A stretch of 64,000 nt of DNA from Bacillota bacterium. Its GTDB lineage: Bacteria; Bacillota; Clostridia; Acetivibrionales; JAEXSP01. The notes under the pieces were generated by a model. The model made no database searches and was not told the origin of the DNA. It saw only the letters and a program-made list of their open reading frames with translations. Below, one piece after another: positions 35,530 to 43,623 of the stretch; positions within the stretch are counted from its first letter, which is position 1, and each line of letters starts with the position of its first letter. Where the stretch lies: positions 15,302 to 79,301 of the forward strand of contig JAEXSP010000031.1 in assembly GCA_023453795.1 (NCBI GenBank), written 5' to 3'. Made by a program: the position numbers and the translations under genes.

Positions 35530-35727
35530 TATTACCCCTTTATAAGTTATATAGATAACCGATTCCCTTAACAAAAAATAAAACTTGTAGATTAAGTTTT
35601 TTTTCATTATAATCTTATTATATAGTAAACATATAATTGACAGCAATTGCATTACTATTAATTTTTTATTAAATAATTCATTTTTGGCATATGCCACGCT
35701 TATTACAACATACTTAGGAGTGATCTG

Positions 35728-36282
35728 TTGAAAAACATAAAGGGCTCCCTGCCCAATGTACTAACATCAATTAACATGTCCCTTGGCGTCATAGCAATCC
35801 TTTTTGCTGTAAACTCAGGTGATAATTTAAATATGATATATGCTGCTTCCATTCTTATCATAGTAGCCGCTTTAACAGACAGATTTGACGGTAAAGTCGC
35901 CAGGATGCTTGATTGTACAAGCGAACTGGGAAAAGAGCTTGATTCATTGGCAGACCTGATATCCTTCGGTCTGGCTCCTGCAATAATAACTTGGAAGCTT
36001 TGTTTCATGGGCATTGGAATCCCAGGGTATATAGTTACCCTGATATATCCCATAGCAGGTGCATACCGCCTTGCAAGATTCAATGTAACTACCTTCGATA
36101 AATATTACAGGGGGATACCTATTACTATTGCCGGGGCTTTTCTGTCACTGGATAACCTTTATAATTGCTTCGTCCTCATTAATAAAGGAAAGCTGTCAAA
36201 TGCTCATATAGTAGGTGCTGTATTATTGGTTGTCTGCCTGTCATATTTAATGGTATCGCGAATTAAAATCAAAAAGATGTAA
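35728..36282 (+). CDS. pssA: CDP-diacylglycerol--serine O-phosphatidyltransferase
   Basis: 184-residue membrane enzyme making phosphatidylserine from CDP-diacylglycerol and serine. The CDP-alcohol phosphatidyltransferase signature DGx2ARx8Gx3Dx3D is complete at about residues 54-77 (FDGKVARMLDCTSELGKELDSLAD). Start is TTG 35728, seven bases after AGGAG. psd is not adjacent. Related CDP-alcohol transferases share the motif, so serine as substrate is inferred from overall resemblance to Gram-positive PssA. Confidence 0.85.
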   Translation: MKNIKGSLPNVLTSINMSLGVIAILFAVNSGDNLNMIYAASILIIVAALTDRFDGKVARMLDCTSELGKELDSLADLISFGLAPAIITWKLCFMGIGIPGYIVTLIYPIAGAYRLARFNVTTFDKYYRGIPITIAGAFLSLDNLYNCFVLINKGKLSNAHIVGAVLLVVCLSYLMVSRIKIKKM

Positions 36283-36313
36283 GATCATTTTCCATACCGA
36301 AGTAAATTTTAAT

Positions 36314-36350
36314 AAATCTCAAGGACAAATATCCTTGAGATTTTATTTTA
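36314..36350. terminator. Bidirectional terminator between pssA and the DUF4097 gene
   Basis: Arms 36314-36325 and 36332-36343 give a 12-bp stem with six-base loop; T-rich tails follow on both strands. It serves two convergent genes. Confidence 0.85.
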
Positions 36351-37382
36351 TCTGTTTAAATTGATGCTCCCCGATATGGTACTTATAACAATATCCGATC
36401 CGCCACTTCCTATTTTTCCTGTTATATGGTGATTGCTGCTTTTAAAGGTACCTTCAAAAGAGTTGTTAATACTCCCTGAAACAGATTTTGCATCTAAATT
36501 GAATTGACTGCTTTCCGGTAAGTTCAGGTTAACACTTCCGGATACGGAACTAAGCTTATATTGGCCGTTAGAATCCATTTTATCAACATCTACAGCTATA
36601 GACCCTGATATAGTATGGAAACGCGAGTCTGCCCTAATAGAAGCGTTATTAAAGCGTTGAGATCCTGACACAGAATCTGAATCGAATTTGCCTTCTATGT
36701 TTTCTCCGTATATTCCTCCTGATTTAGAACTGAATTCTGCTTTCCCTTTATAGTTCTTAAGTTCAATTCTCCCGGAAACTGACTTCAATTTTCCGTCTCC
36801 ATTGAATTCCGAGACATTAATACTACCGGATGCAGTACTTAACTTAAAAATCTCTGAAGAAGAATTTGAAGCACTAATACTTCCGGATGCAGATGATAGA
36901 TCTAAATCATTAATTCCTTTTATACCGTTCACAGTTATTTCACCTGAAGCAGTATCACCTTTAATATTTTTGATTTTTTCAGGAACAAGAACCTCCATCT
37001 CGACCTTTCGGCTATTCATCCATCCGAAAATGTTCTTATAATGCACCTTAACTTTAATACTTTCAGAACTCTTATCAACATTAATTTCTATGTCTTTAAG
37101 CATTTTGTCAGCTTTCTTTTTGCTTCCGCCTGTCCTTACTTTCTTTAGTGAAGTTATCTTTATAGAATTGCCGTCCCATGCTTTAAAATTAATTTTTCCT
37201 ACCGTATTGGATACAATAAGCTCATCCTGTCCATCCGGAATTACTTCCCGGACTTCTGACTTTTCAGCCCTCGTATTTCCATCCGATATATTTACAACTT
37301 CCTTTCCGTTTATACTAAGCGTACAGCCGGTTAATGCTACGGACATAATTAATGCAACTGCTATCATGATTTTTTTTAACAT
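36348..37382 (-). CDS. DUF4097 beta-repeat lipoprotein
   Basis: 344 residues. A signal peptide ends in the lipobox LTGC (Cys at about residue 20), so the protein is a lipid-anchored surface protein. The rest (about 50-344) consists of repeated short beta strands of the form S-x-S-G-S-I, typical of the DUF4097 adhesin-like solenoid. Function is unknown. In other Gram-positives such genes often sit with PspC or DUF1700 membrane-stress genes; here none is adjacent. Confidence 0.82.
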   Translation of the reverse strand: MLKKIMIAVALIMSVALTGCTLSINGKEVVNISDGNTRAEKSEVREVIPDGQDELIVSNTVGKINFKAWDGNSIKITSLKKVRTGGSKKKADKMLKDIEINVDKSSESIKVKVHYKNIFGWMNSRKVEMEVLVPEKIKNIKGDTASGEITVNGIKGINDLDLSSASGSISASNSSSEIFKLSTASGSINVSEFNGDGKLKSVSGRIELKNYKGKAEFSSKSGGIYGENIEGKFDSDSVSGSQRFNNASIRADSRFHTISGSIAVDVDKMDSNGQYKLSSVSGSVNLNLPESSQFNLDAKSVSGSINNSFEGTFKSSNHHITGKIGSGGSDIVISTISGSINLNR

Positions 37383-37489
37383 TTTTCACACCCCAATTTT
37401 AAATATTGATTTTCATTCTATGATACGGTGTGAATCTAAATTTGTCTGCTGAATAGTAAATATTAGGCTGATTTTAATTACGGCAGTAG

Positions 37490-38098
37490 CTATTTATAAT
37501 AGGTTTCAAAGCCGTTATTTATAATGTTAGAACCATTAGGCACTTGTATTAAAATAAGACATAAACTCAGTAAATCTACGCATGAACCCATTGCATTTAT
37601 TAAGCATACTAGAACGGTATACCAATTTAACAAACCAAACCCGAATAAAACAAATGGCATTATAACAGACAGTACAATAAATGGCATAACAGTAATTAAA
37701 ATAAATCTGCCCTTCTTAATCTTTTCAGTAGTAAACACAAATCCGAAAGCACCTCTAAGCCCCCAGACAGTCTTATCTGACTTAAAAACATCCGGTATTA
37801 ATAAAGCATGTAGAAATTCATGAAGCAGAATATATACAAGTATGACCAAAATATAAAATATTCCTATAATATCAATTCGAAAAGAAAACTTAAAGTCAGA
37901 ATTTATAACATCAAACAGTGCTGGGGAAAGCCAAAACACTATAAGTAAAATTACTGCCCCTCCCAAAAATGCAAACGGCATAGAAATTAACGTTGCCTGC
38001 ACTAGACTTGATGGTTCCTTAATTTTTCTCCACCCGTAAGATAATAACTTTTTACTGAGTTCCACGTCTGTAGGTGGTATTTTTTTAGCATATTTCAT
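37490..38098 (-). CDS. DUF3267 putative membrane zinc metalloprotease
   Basis: 202 residues with about four transmembrane segments. The zincin-like motif HEFLH lies at residues 93-97 in the second membrane segment, as in DUF3267 proteins, which resemble site-2-protease-type peptidases. Activity and substrate are not established for the family. It is apparently a single gene. Confidence 0.78.
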   Translation of the reverse strand: MKYAKKIPPTDVELSKKLLSYGWRKIKEPSSLVQATLISMPFAFLGGAVILLIVFWLSPALFDVINSDFKFSFRIDIIGIFYILVILVYILLHEFLHALLIPDVFKSDKTVWGLRGAFGFVFTTEKIKKGRFILITVMPFIVLSVIMPFVLFGFGLLNWYTVLVCLINAMGSCVDLLSLCLILIQVPNGSNIINNGFETYYK

Positions 38099-38230
38099 TA
38101 TAAATCTCCTGGTTTCTCGTTTTTACTCACAACCCAATTATATCACTTGTGTGCAATATTGTATAAATTCTACATATGACCCGTATAGTATTTGAGAAAA
38201 TGAACTTCTTTTTAACGCTAAAAACAACGA

Positions 38231-38252
38231 AAGCCACTGAAATCAGTGACTT
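38231..38252 (-). terminator. Terminator after the tRNA-Ser pair
   Basis: Arms 38231-38240 and 38243-38252 pair (one C-A mismatch), and on the minus strand the stem is followed by TTCGTTGTTTTT. It lies about 30 bases beyond the second tRNA. Confidence 0.7.
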
Positions 38253-38282
38253 TGCATTGTAATAAAATTGTAGTTTTTATTT

Positions 38283-38374
38283 TGGCGGAGAAGCGGGGAT
38301 TCGAACCCCGGCTAGAATTGCTCCTACTAACGGTTTAGCAAACCGTCCCCTTCGACCTGCTTGGGTACTTCTCC
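38283..38374 (-). tRNA. tRNA-Ser (anticodon GCU)
   Basis: The 92-base minus-strand sequence folds as a class II tRNA: acceptor GGAGAAG/CTTCTCC, anticodon loop TTTGCTAAA reading AGC/AGU, a long variable arm, T-loop GGTTCGAATCC and an encoded 3' CCA. It is the second of two serine tRNAs in one transcript. Confidence 0.95.
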
Positions 38375-38400
38375 AGGTAGAATTAATATTTAAAAAATAT

Positions 38401-38491
38401 TGGCGGAGAGAGTGAGATTCGAACTCACGGTAGCCTCACGACTACGCCGGTTTTCAAGACCGGTGCCTTAAACCAACTCGACCATCTCTCC
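38401..38491 (-). tRNA. tRNA-Ser (anticodon UGA)
   Basis: The 91-base minus-strand sequence has acceptor GGAGAGA/TCTCTCC, anticodon loop CTTGAAA (UGA, reading UCN codons), a long variable arm, T-loop AGTTCGAATCT and an encoded CCA. It lies 26 bases upstream of tRNA-Ser(GCU) and both are near serS. Confidence 0.95.
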
Positions 38492-38630
38492 GTGTCTAAT
38501 TAAGCGACGAATAATATTTTACAATGAAACGAACTGTTTGTCAATATATTTCGTATTCCGCTGTCGCAGGGAATATCAGGCTGATGTTCCAATTAAGAAA
38601 ATATGCCTGAACTGGCCATCCCGCCAAATC

Positions 38631-38659
38631 ATTATATCATAATCCAATGAATATGTCTT
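38631..38659 (-). promoter_or_regulatory. Sigma-A promoter of the tRNA-Ser operon
   Basis: On the minus strand AAGACA (38654-38659) and TATAAT (38631-38636) are 17 bases apart, about 140 bases before the first tRNA. Confidence 0.6.
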
Positions 38660-38703
38660 GTTCAAAATTAAGGAAGGCCTGAGTTTATGTTCTCATTATA
38701 AAA

Positions 38704-38729
38704 GCCCTCACTTAGCTTCAAGTGAGGGC
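38704..38729 (-). terminator. Terminator of serS
   Basis: GCCCTCACTT (38704-38713) pairs with AAGTGAGGGC (38720-38729) around a six-base loop; on the minus strand TTTTATAATG follows. It sits eight bases past the serS stop. Confidence 0.88.
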
Positions 38730-38736
38730 AAAATAA

Positions 38737-40008
38737 TTATTTTATTACTTCCAAGCCATTTAGGTACTTTCTAAGCGACTCCGGTACAATTACCGAGCCG
38801 TCTTCCTGCTGGTAATTCTCAAGAATTGCTGCAGTAGTCCTCCCTATCGCAACCCCTGAACCATTTAAAGTATGAACAAATTCGGGTTTGTCCTTCGGAC
38901 CCCTTCTGAATTTTATCCCTGCTCTTCTCGCCTGAAAGGATTCAAAATTGCTGCAGGAGGATATTTCAACATATCTATTGTAACTTGGCATCCAAACCTC
39001 AATGTCATAGGTCATAGCTGAAGAGAATCCGAGGTCACCTACACACAGCTTAACGACACGGTATGGCAAACCTAAGGTTTTTAGTACATCTTCAGCGTCA
39101 TTTGTCAGCTTTTCAAGTTCATCATATGAGGTCTCAGGTGCTACAAACTTAACAAGTTCAACCTTATTGAATTGATGCTGTCTGATAAGCCCCCTTGTAT
39201 CCCTTCCTGCAGATCCTGCTTCTGCCCTGAAGCATGCAGAATAGGCTGTATGATAGATAGGAAGGTCTTTGACATCTAAAATCTGTTCCCTGTACATGTT
39301 AGTAACAGGAACTTCCGCCGTAGGTATAAGGAAATACTCGGTTCCCGCCACCTTAAATGCATCTTCTTCAAATTTGGGCAGTTGGCCTGTTCCAACCATA
39401 CTGTTCCTATGTACCATGAAAGGGGGAAACACTTCCGTATAACCATGCTTGTAAGTATGAAGATCAAGCATGAAATTAAGCAAAGCCCTCTCCAGCTTAG
39501 CCCCCAAACCTTTATAGAATGTAAACCTGGCGCCTGTAACCTTTGCAGCAGCGCTGAAGTCAAGTATATTCAGTTCTTCACCTATATCCCAATGCGCTTT
39601 TGGTTCGAAATCAAATTTTCTGGGTTCTCCCCAATTCCTTACAAACTCATTGTCTGCATCTGAATCGCCCATAGGTACAAGGTCATTCGGTATATTAGGA
39701 AGAGTAAGCATAATTCCATCCAGCTCTTCATCTATCGTATTGACTTGAACATCCAATTCCTTTATATTTTCAGAAAGTTCCTTCATCTCAGCCATCAGAG
39801 AACTTACATCCTTCCCCTCCTTCTTGTATTGGGGAATAAGCTTGGAATCAGTATTTTGCTTGTTTTTCATCTGTTCGACCTTGAATAGAAGATCCCTTCT
39901 TTTCTCATCAAGCGACATAAACCCTTCAATATCAAATTTCCCTTTACTTTTGATTAGAGCTTTTTTTAATGCTTCCGGATTATTTCTTAACATTTTGATA
40001 TCAAGCAT
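38737..40008 (-). CDS. serS: Serine--tRNA ligase
   Basis: 423-residue class II aminoacyl-tRNA synthetase. The N-terminal antiparallel coiled coil (about 30-100) that grips the long variable arm of tRNA-Ser is visible. Motif 2 (FRAEAGSAGRDTRGLIRQHQFNKVEL) lies at about 255-280 and motif 3 (NGSGVAIGRTTAAILEN) near 375-392. No T-box leader is seen upstream. Its tRNA substrates are encoded just downstream. Confidence 0.97.
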   Translation of the reverse strand: MLDIKMLRNNPEALKKALIKSKGKFDIEGFMSLDEKRRDLLFKVEQMKNKQNTDSKLIPQYKKEGKDVSSLMAEMKELSENIKELDVQVNTIDEELDGIMLTLPNIPNDLVPMGDSDADNEFVRNWGEPRKFDFEPKAHWDIGEELNILDFSAAAKVTGARFTFYKGLGAKLERALLNFMLDLHTYKHGYTEVFPPFMVHRNSMVGTGQLPKFEEDAFKVAGTEYFLIPTAEVPVTNMYREQILDVKDLPIYHTAYSACFRAEAGSAGRDTRGLIRQHQFNKVELVKFVAPETSYDELEKLTNDAEDVLKTLGLPYRVVKLCVGDLGFSSAMTYDIEVWMPSYNRYVEISSCSNFESFQARRAGIKFRRGPKDKPEFVHTLNGSGVAIGRTTAAILENYQQEDGSVIVPESLRKYLNGLEVIK

Positions 40009-40124
40009 AATGTATCTCCTTCTCTATAAGAATATAAATTAACCCTCATGTGAAATGTATTACTTAATTTGTACTACATTTAATATAACCTTACTATAAT
40101 CAAATACTTCATGCCAAAAATAAG

Positions 40125-40862
40125 TTACTTACTTAACAAATAATTGATTTCATCAATATAGGAACTATCCGGATAACCTAACAAAAGAGCGTCAGCTGCC
40201 TGCTTAAATCCGTCCTTATTTCCCTTTTTATATTGAGAATATGCAATAAAGTAATAACAGTCATCAGAAAAATACTCATTAGGCTGTAGGTTAACTGCGG
40301 CCTGTAGATTGCTTATCGCAGCATCATATTCCTGCTTCTTATAATATTTATACCCATCATAATACAGTTTTAGAGCAGCATTATAATAAGTTTTTTCAAC
40401 AAGTGAATTATATCTTGCTAATCCATTTTTATCAAGTAATTTGGAATCACATTTCTTCTGGAGCAATTCAGCACTACCAACAACATCATTATTTTTGTAC
40501 AAGTTTTCCGCTTCCAAAAGCAACTCATATGCTTTCATTGAATTTTTTAACGAGCTTTGATCTTTTGATACATTACCCTTATAGGCATTAAATTCTTTTT
40601 CTTTTTTTGCAGCATCCTTTTTCATCTGCTCAATTTTCTTCAGTAATGCCTTGTTTTCTTCAAGAGCAGTATTAAGATTGGTTTGAAAATTCACTTTCTT
40701 TTTTTCAACACTAGATAACTGATTCTTATAATCAGTAATATTCTTATTAAGCTTAATCTGACTAAAGGCCGTAACAAGCAAAACCGCAAAAGCACCAGTG
40801 AATAATATCACTGCATATGTCCAAATTTTTTTTGATTCAGAGTTATTTTTTTTAGTTTCCAT
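40125..40862 (-). CDS. Membrane-anchored coiled-coil TPR protein
   Basis: 245 residues. A cytoplasmic start of about 13 residues is followed by one transmembrane helix (about 14-32), a coiled coil (about 35-100), and tetratricopeptide-like repeats (about 150-240; YYDGYKYYKKQEYDAAISNLQAAVNLQP is a clear unit). The layout recalls YbgF-type envelope scaffolds, but no Tol/Pal system exists in such organisms. It is on the same strand as the DUF4446 and parAB genes. Partner unknown. Confidence 0.72.
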   Translation of the reverse strand: METKKNNSESKKIWTYAVILFTGAFAVLLVTAFSQIKLNKNITDYKNQLSSVEKKKVNFQTNLNTALEENKALLKKIEQMKKDAAKKEKEFNAYKGNVSKDQSSLKNSMKAYELLLEAENLYKNNDVVGSAELLQKKCDSKLLDKNGLARYNSLVEKTYYNAALKLYYDGYKYYKKQEYDAAISNLQAAVNLQPNEYFSDDCYYFIAYSQYKKGNKDGFKQAADALLLGYPDSSYIDEINYLLSK

Positions 40863-40913
40863 TATTATTCTCCCCTAGAACATAAATTCTAATCATTTAT
40901 GTAGGATCCGTAG

Positions 40914-41438
40914 TTAGTTCTCAGTATAAACTCTTTCTCTATACGATTTTTTTGCAATTTCAACGGCCTGAATTTCTTCTGCAGAAAGAGGATATTTTGA
41001 TTTACCCCCTATTATAGGTTTTGCATAAGTTGAGGAGCTTTCTCTTGAGTAGATTCCATTTATAACTACCCCATTATCGTTGCTGTCTAAAAGCGCAATA
41101 GCAAAACACAAGTCACTTCCCATATTTTCAAATGCATTATATCTGATTATTCCAATCTTTTGCAGACATTGCATAAGTGTTCTTTCAATATCATTGATGT
41201 GTTTTTCTATTTCTCTGTTTTTGCCTATAACCTCATTTGAATTCTCTATACATGAATTAATAAGTTCTTCTAAATTTCTATCACTTATACCGCTCATGAA
41301 TTTATTATATTTTGCTTTTAATTTTTTTATTTTTGATGCATTTGCTGCATTAACTATAAACAAAATCAGCACAAGAAAAAAGTTAAAGGCTACCGATACT
41401 ATTATAATGTTCGTTGTACTCTGGAAAAATTCTTCCAT
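40914..41438 (-). CDS. DUF4446 family membrane protein
   Basis: 174 residues from ATG 41438, preceded by AAGGAG; a longer frame to 41516 overlaps that site and is unlikely. One transmembrane helix (about 9-30), a coiled coil (about 33-90) and the conserved C-terminal domain with IGIIRYNAFENMGSDLCFAIALLD and PIIGGKSKYPLSAEE. The family is of unknown function and is frequently found downstream of parAB near the origin in clostridia, as here. Confidence 0.85.
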   Translation of the reverse strand: MEEFFQSTTNIIIVSVAFNFFLVLILFIVNAANASKIKKLKAKYNKFMSGISDRNLEELINSCIENSNEVIGKNREIEKHINDIERTLMQCLQKIGIIRYNAFENMGSDLCFAIALLDSNDNGVVINGIYSRESSSTYAKPIIGGKSKYPLSAEEIQAVEIAKKSYRERVYTEN

Positions 41439-41521
41439 ATTTCTAACTCCTTTATCAGATAATAAATCTTTTTCTTTCGTATTAAACTTTAAAGTCCTAC
41501 AGTTGTAATACTGCAAGAAAA

Positions 41522-41537
41522 TGTTTCACGTGAAACG
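41522..41537. promoter_or_regulatory. parS site (one mismatch)
   Basis: TGTTTCACGTGAAACG matches the 16-base parS consensus TGTTNCACGTGAAACA at all but the last base. It lies between parB and the DUF4446 gene. Confidence 0.9.
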
Positions 41538-41674
41538 TTTTTAATATTAAATTGTTCATTTTTTCTCTTTTACTTAATAATCGTCCATATGCCATTCTAA
41601 CGAGTTTTTATTCTTAAGAATAATAAGGTATGGCACGTGTCCCGAAAATCGATTTAAATCAAAATCAGGGTTTC

Positions 41675-42520
41675 CTAATTTTTGGAAATACCATCAACTA
41701 GTTCCAATATTCTATCTAATTCATCATTAGAATAATATTCAATCATTATCTTACCTTTTTTATTATTTGCTATGAGTTCAACTTTAGTACCAAATATATT
41801 TTTCAATTTTTCTTCAATTTCAATATAACCTTCCAGCTTTGCCTTTGCTTTTATCGTACTTTTTTTTGTAAGATATTTTTTTACAAGCTTTTCTGTTTCC
41901 CTTACATTTAAATCCTTTTGTATAATTTCCTCTGCCGCTTTCTTCTGTAATTCTTTATCCTCTATTGAAAGTAATGCCCTGGCATGTCCGCTTGTTATTT
42001 CTCCTGATATAAGATTATTTTTAAGAGATTCTGCCAAAAATAGTAACCTTAATGAATTTGCAATCGCAGATCTGCTTTTTCCAACAGTTTTTGATATTTC
42101 TTCCTGTGTAAGATCGTATTCTTTCATAAGTCTTTCATATGCTTCGGCTTCTTCAATAGGATTAAGATCTTCTCGTTGGAGATTTTCTATAAGTGCTATT
42201 TCCATTACTTGTTTATTAGATATATCCTTAACTAATACAGGTACAGTACTCAAACCTGCTAATCTAGCTGCTCTCCATCTTCTTTCTCCAGCTACAATTC
42301 TATATGTATTGTCTTCCTTTTTAACAATTATAGGCTGAACAATTCCATGCTCCTTTATTGATTCTGATAACTGCAGCAGCTTATCATCGTTGAAAGTTTT
42401 TCTTGGCTGATTGACATTCGGCTCAATTTCATTAATTTTTAATTCCTTGACACCTGTATTCTCAGGACTGTCGTCAGCAATTAATGCACCAAGACCTTTT
42501 CCAAGCCCCTTTTTAATCAT
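41675..42520 (-). CDS. parB: Chromosome partitioning protein ParB (Spo0J)
   Basis: 281 residues. It binds parS, spreads as a CTP-dependent clamp and loads condensin. The N-terminal domain has the CTP-binding GERRWRAARLAG motif (about residues 77-88), the middle a helix-turn-helix (LTQEEISKTVGKSRSAIANSLRLL, about 133-156), and the C-terminal 60 residues the dimerisation domain. Its start overlaps the parA stop (ATGA). Two parS sites flank the operon. Confidence 0.96.
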   Translation of the reverse strand: MIKKGLGKGLGALIADDSPENTGVKELKINEIEPNVNQPRKTFNDDKLLQLSESIKEHGIVQPIIVKKEDNTYRIVAGERRWRAARLAGLSTVPVLVKDISNKQVMEIALIENLQREDLNPIEEAEAYERLMKEYDLTQEEISKTVGKSRSAIANSLRLLFLAESLKNNLISGEITSGHARALLSIEDKELQKKAAEEIIQKDLNVRETEKLVKKYLTKKSTIKAKAKLEGYIEIEEKLKNIFGTKVELIANNKKGKIMIEYYSNDELDRILELVDGISKN

Positions 42521-43296
42521 ATTGCATTAGCCTCCTCAGAATATTCTATAACCTCTTCTGCAAGTTCCAAATAGCACTCTGAGCCTTTTGATTTTGGATC
42601 ATACAAAATTATTGGAAGTCCAAAGCTAGGCGCTTCACTTAGTCGTACATTTCTCGGTATTACTGTTCTGTATACTTTGTTTCTGAAATGCTTTTTAACT
42701 TCTTCTACAACCTGTATTGAAAGATTCGTTCTTGCATCAAACATTGTAAGAACTACCCCTTCAACATCAAGCTTTGGATTTAAATGTTTTTGTACAAGCT
42801 TAACTGTGTTCATTAGCTGGCTTAACCCCTCTAATGCATAATACTCGCATTGTATCGGAACCAATATTGTATCGGCGGCAGTCAATGAATTTAAGGTAAG
42901 CAGTCCAAGAGAAGGAGGGCAATCTATCAAAATGAAGTCAAACTTTTTTCTTACTTCCTCTATCATCATTTTCATTCTTGTTTCTCTTGACATCAAAGGT
43001 ACAAGCTCTACTTCGGCACCGGCAAGCTGTATATTTGACGGACATAGCTTAAGATTCTCTATGCTGGTCTCAACCAGACAGTTGCAAATATCTACATCAT
43101 TAATCAATACATCATATATTGATCTTTCCAATGATTTTTTATCTATGCCTAGTCCGCTTGTAGTATTACCTTGCGGATCAATATCGATTATAAGTACACT
43201 TTTTCCTTTATATGCGAGACACGAACTTAAATTTACTGCCGTTGTTGTTTTTCCTACTCCACCTTTTTGGTTTGCTATAGCAATAACCTTTGCCAA
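42517..43296 (-). CDS. parA: Chromosome partitioning ATPase ParA (Soj)
   Basis: 259-residue Walker-type ATPase that works with ParB in origin segregation and, in Bacillus, modulates DnaA. The deviant Walker A motif KGGVGKTTT is at about residues 10-18 and the Walker B-like FILIDCPPSLGLLTL near 117-131. It overlaps parB by four bases. The ATG at 43296 has a GGAG-type site upstream. Confidence 0.96.
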   Translation of the reverse strand: MAKVIAIANQKGGVGKTTTAVNLSSCLAYKGKSVLIIDIDPQGNTTSGLGIDKKSLERSIYDVLINDVDICNCLVETSIENLKLCPSNIQLAGAEVELVPLMSRETRMKMMIEEVRKKFDFILIDCPPSLGLLTLNSLTAADTILVPIQCEYYALEGLSQLMNTVKLVQKHLNPKLDVEGVVLTMFDARTNLSIQVVEEVKKHFRNKVYRTVIPRNVRLSEAPSFGLPIILYDPKSKGSECYLELAEEVIEYSEEANAI

Positions 43297-43444
43297 TGAA
43301 TCTCACTCCTCAGTTTCTTTTGCCATAAGTTGTCCAAAGTCATAAAATGATTATATCATATAATTAGAAGTCATGAACTAACTATTTAAAATTTTTTTAA
43401 CTAAATATTATTCCAGCAGCCTATTTTCTTAACTTTGAGGCCAT

Positions 43445-43460
43445 TGTTTCACGTGAAACA
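43445..43460. promoter_or_regulatory. parS site (perfect)
   Basis: TGTTTCACGTGAAACA, an exact 16-base match to the parS consensus, about 150 bases upstream of parA. Together with 41522-41537 it brackets the parAB genes. Confidence 0.95.
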
Positions 43461-43558
43461 TTTTTTGAATTTGTTCTACTTATAATTATATACTCTACTC
43501 TTTTAACATTTTGTTTATCTTTTTATAAAATTGTAAATACATTTTCACTTAAAAAAAA

Positions 43559-43589
43559 GAATACCAAACTTTTTTAACTATTGGTATTC
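43559..43589 (-). terminator. Terminator after the GH9 gene
   Basis: GAATACCAA (43559-43567) pairs with TTGGTATTC (43581-43589) around a 13-base loop; on the minus strand eight T follow. It lies 35 bases past the cellulase stop. Confidence 0.85.
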
Positions 43590-43623
43590 CTTTTCTTTGC
43601 CTATATACTCTATTCTTTTTTAT

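Noticed and set aside
40009..40124. T-box leader before serS
   Set aside because: The spacer is too short and lacks the T-box sequence and a terminator.
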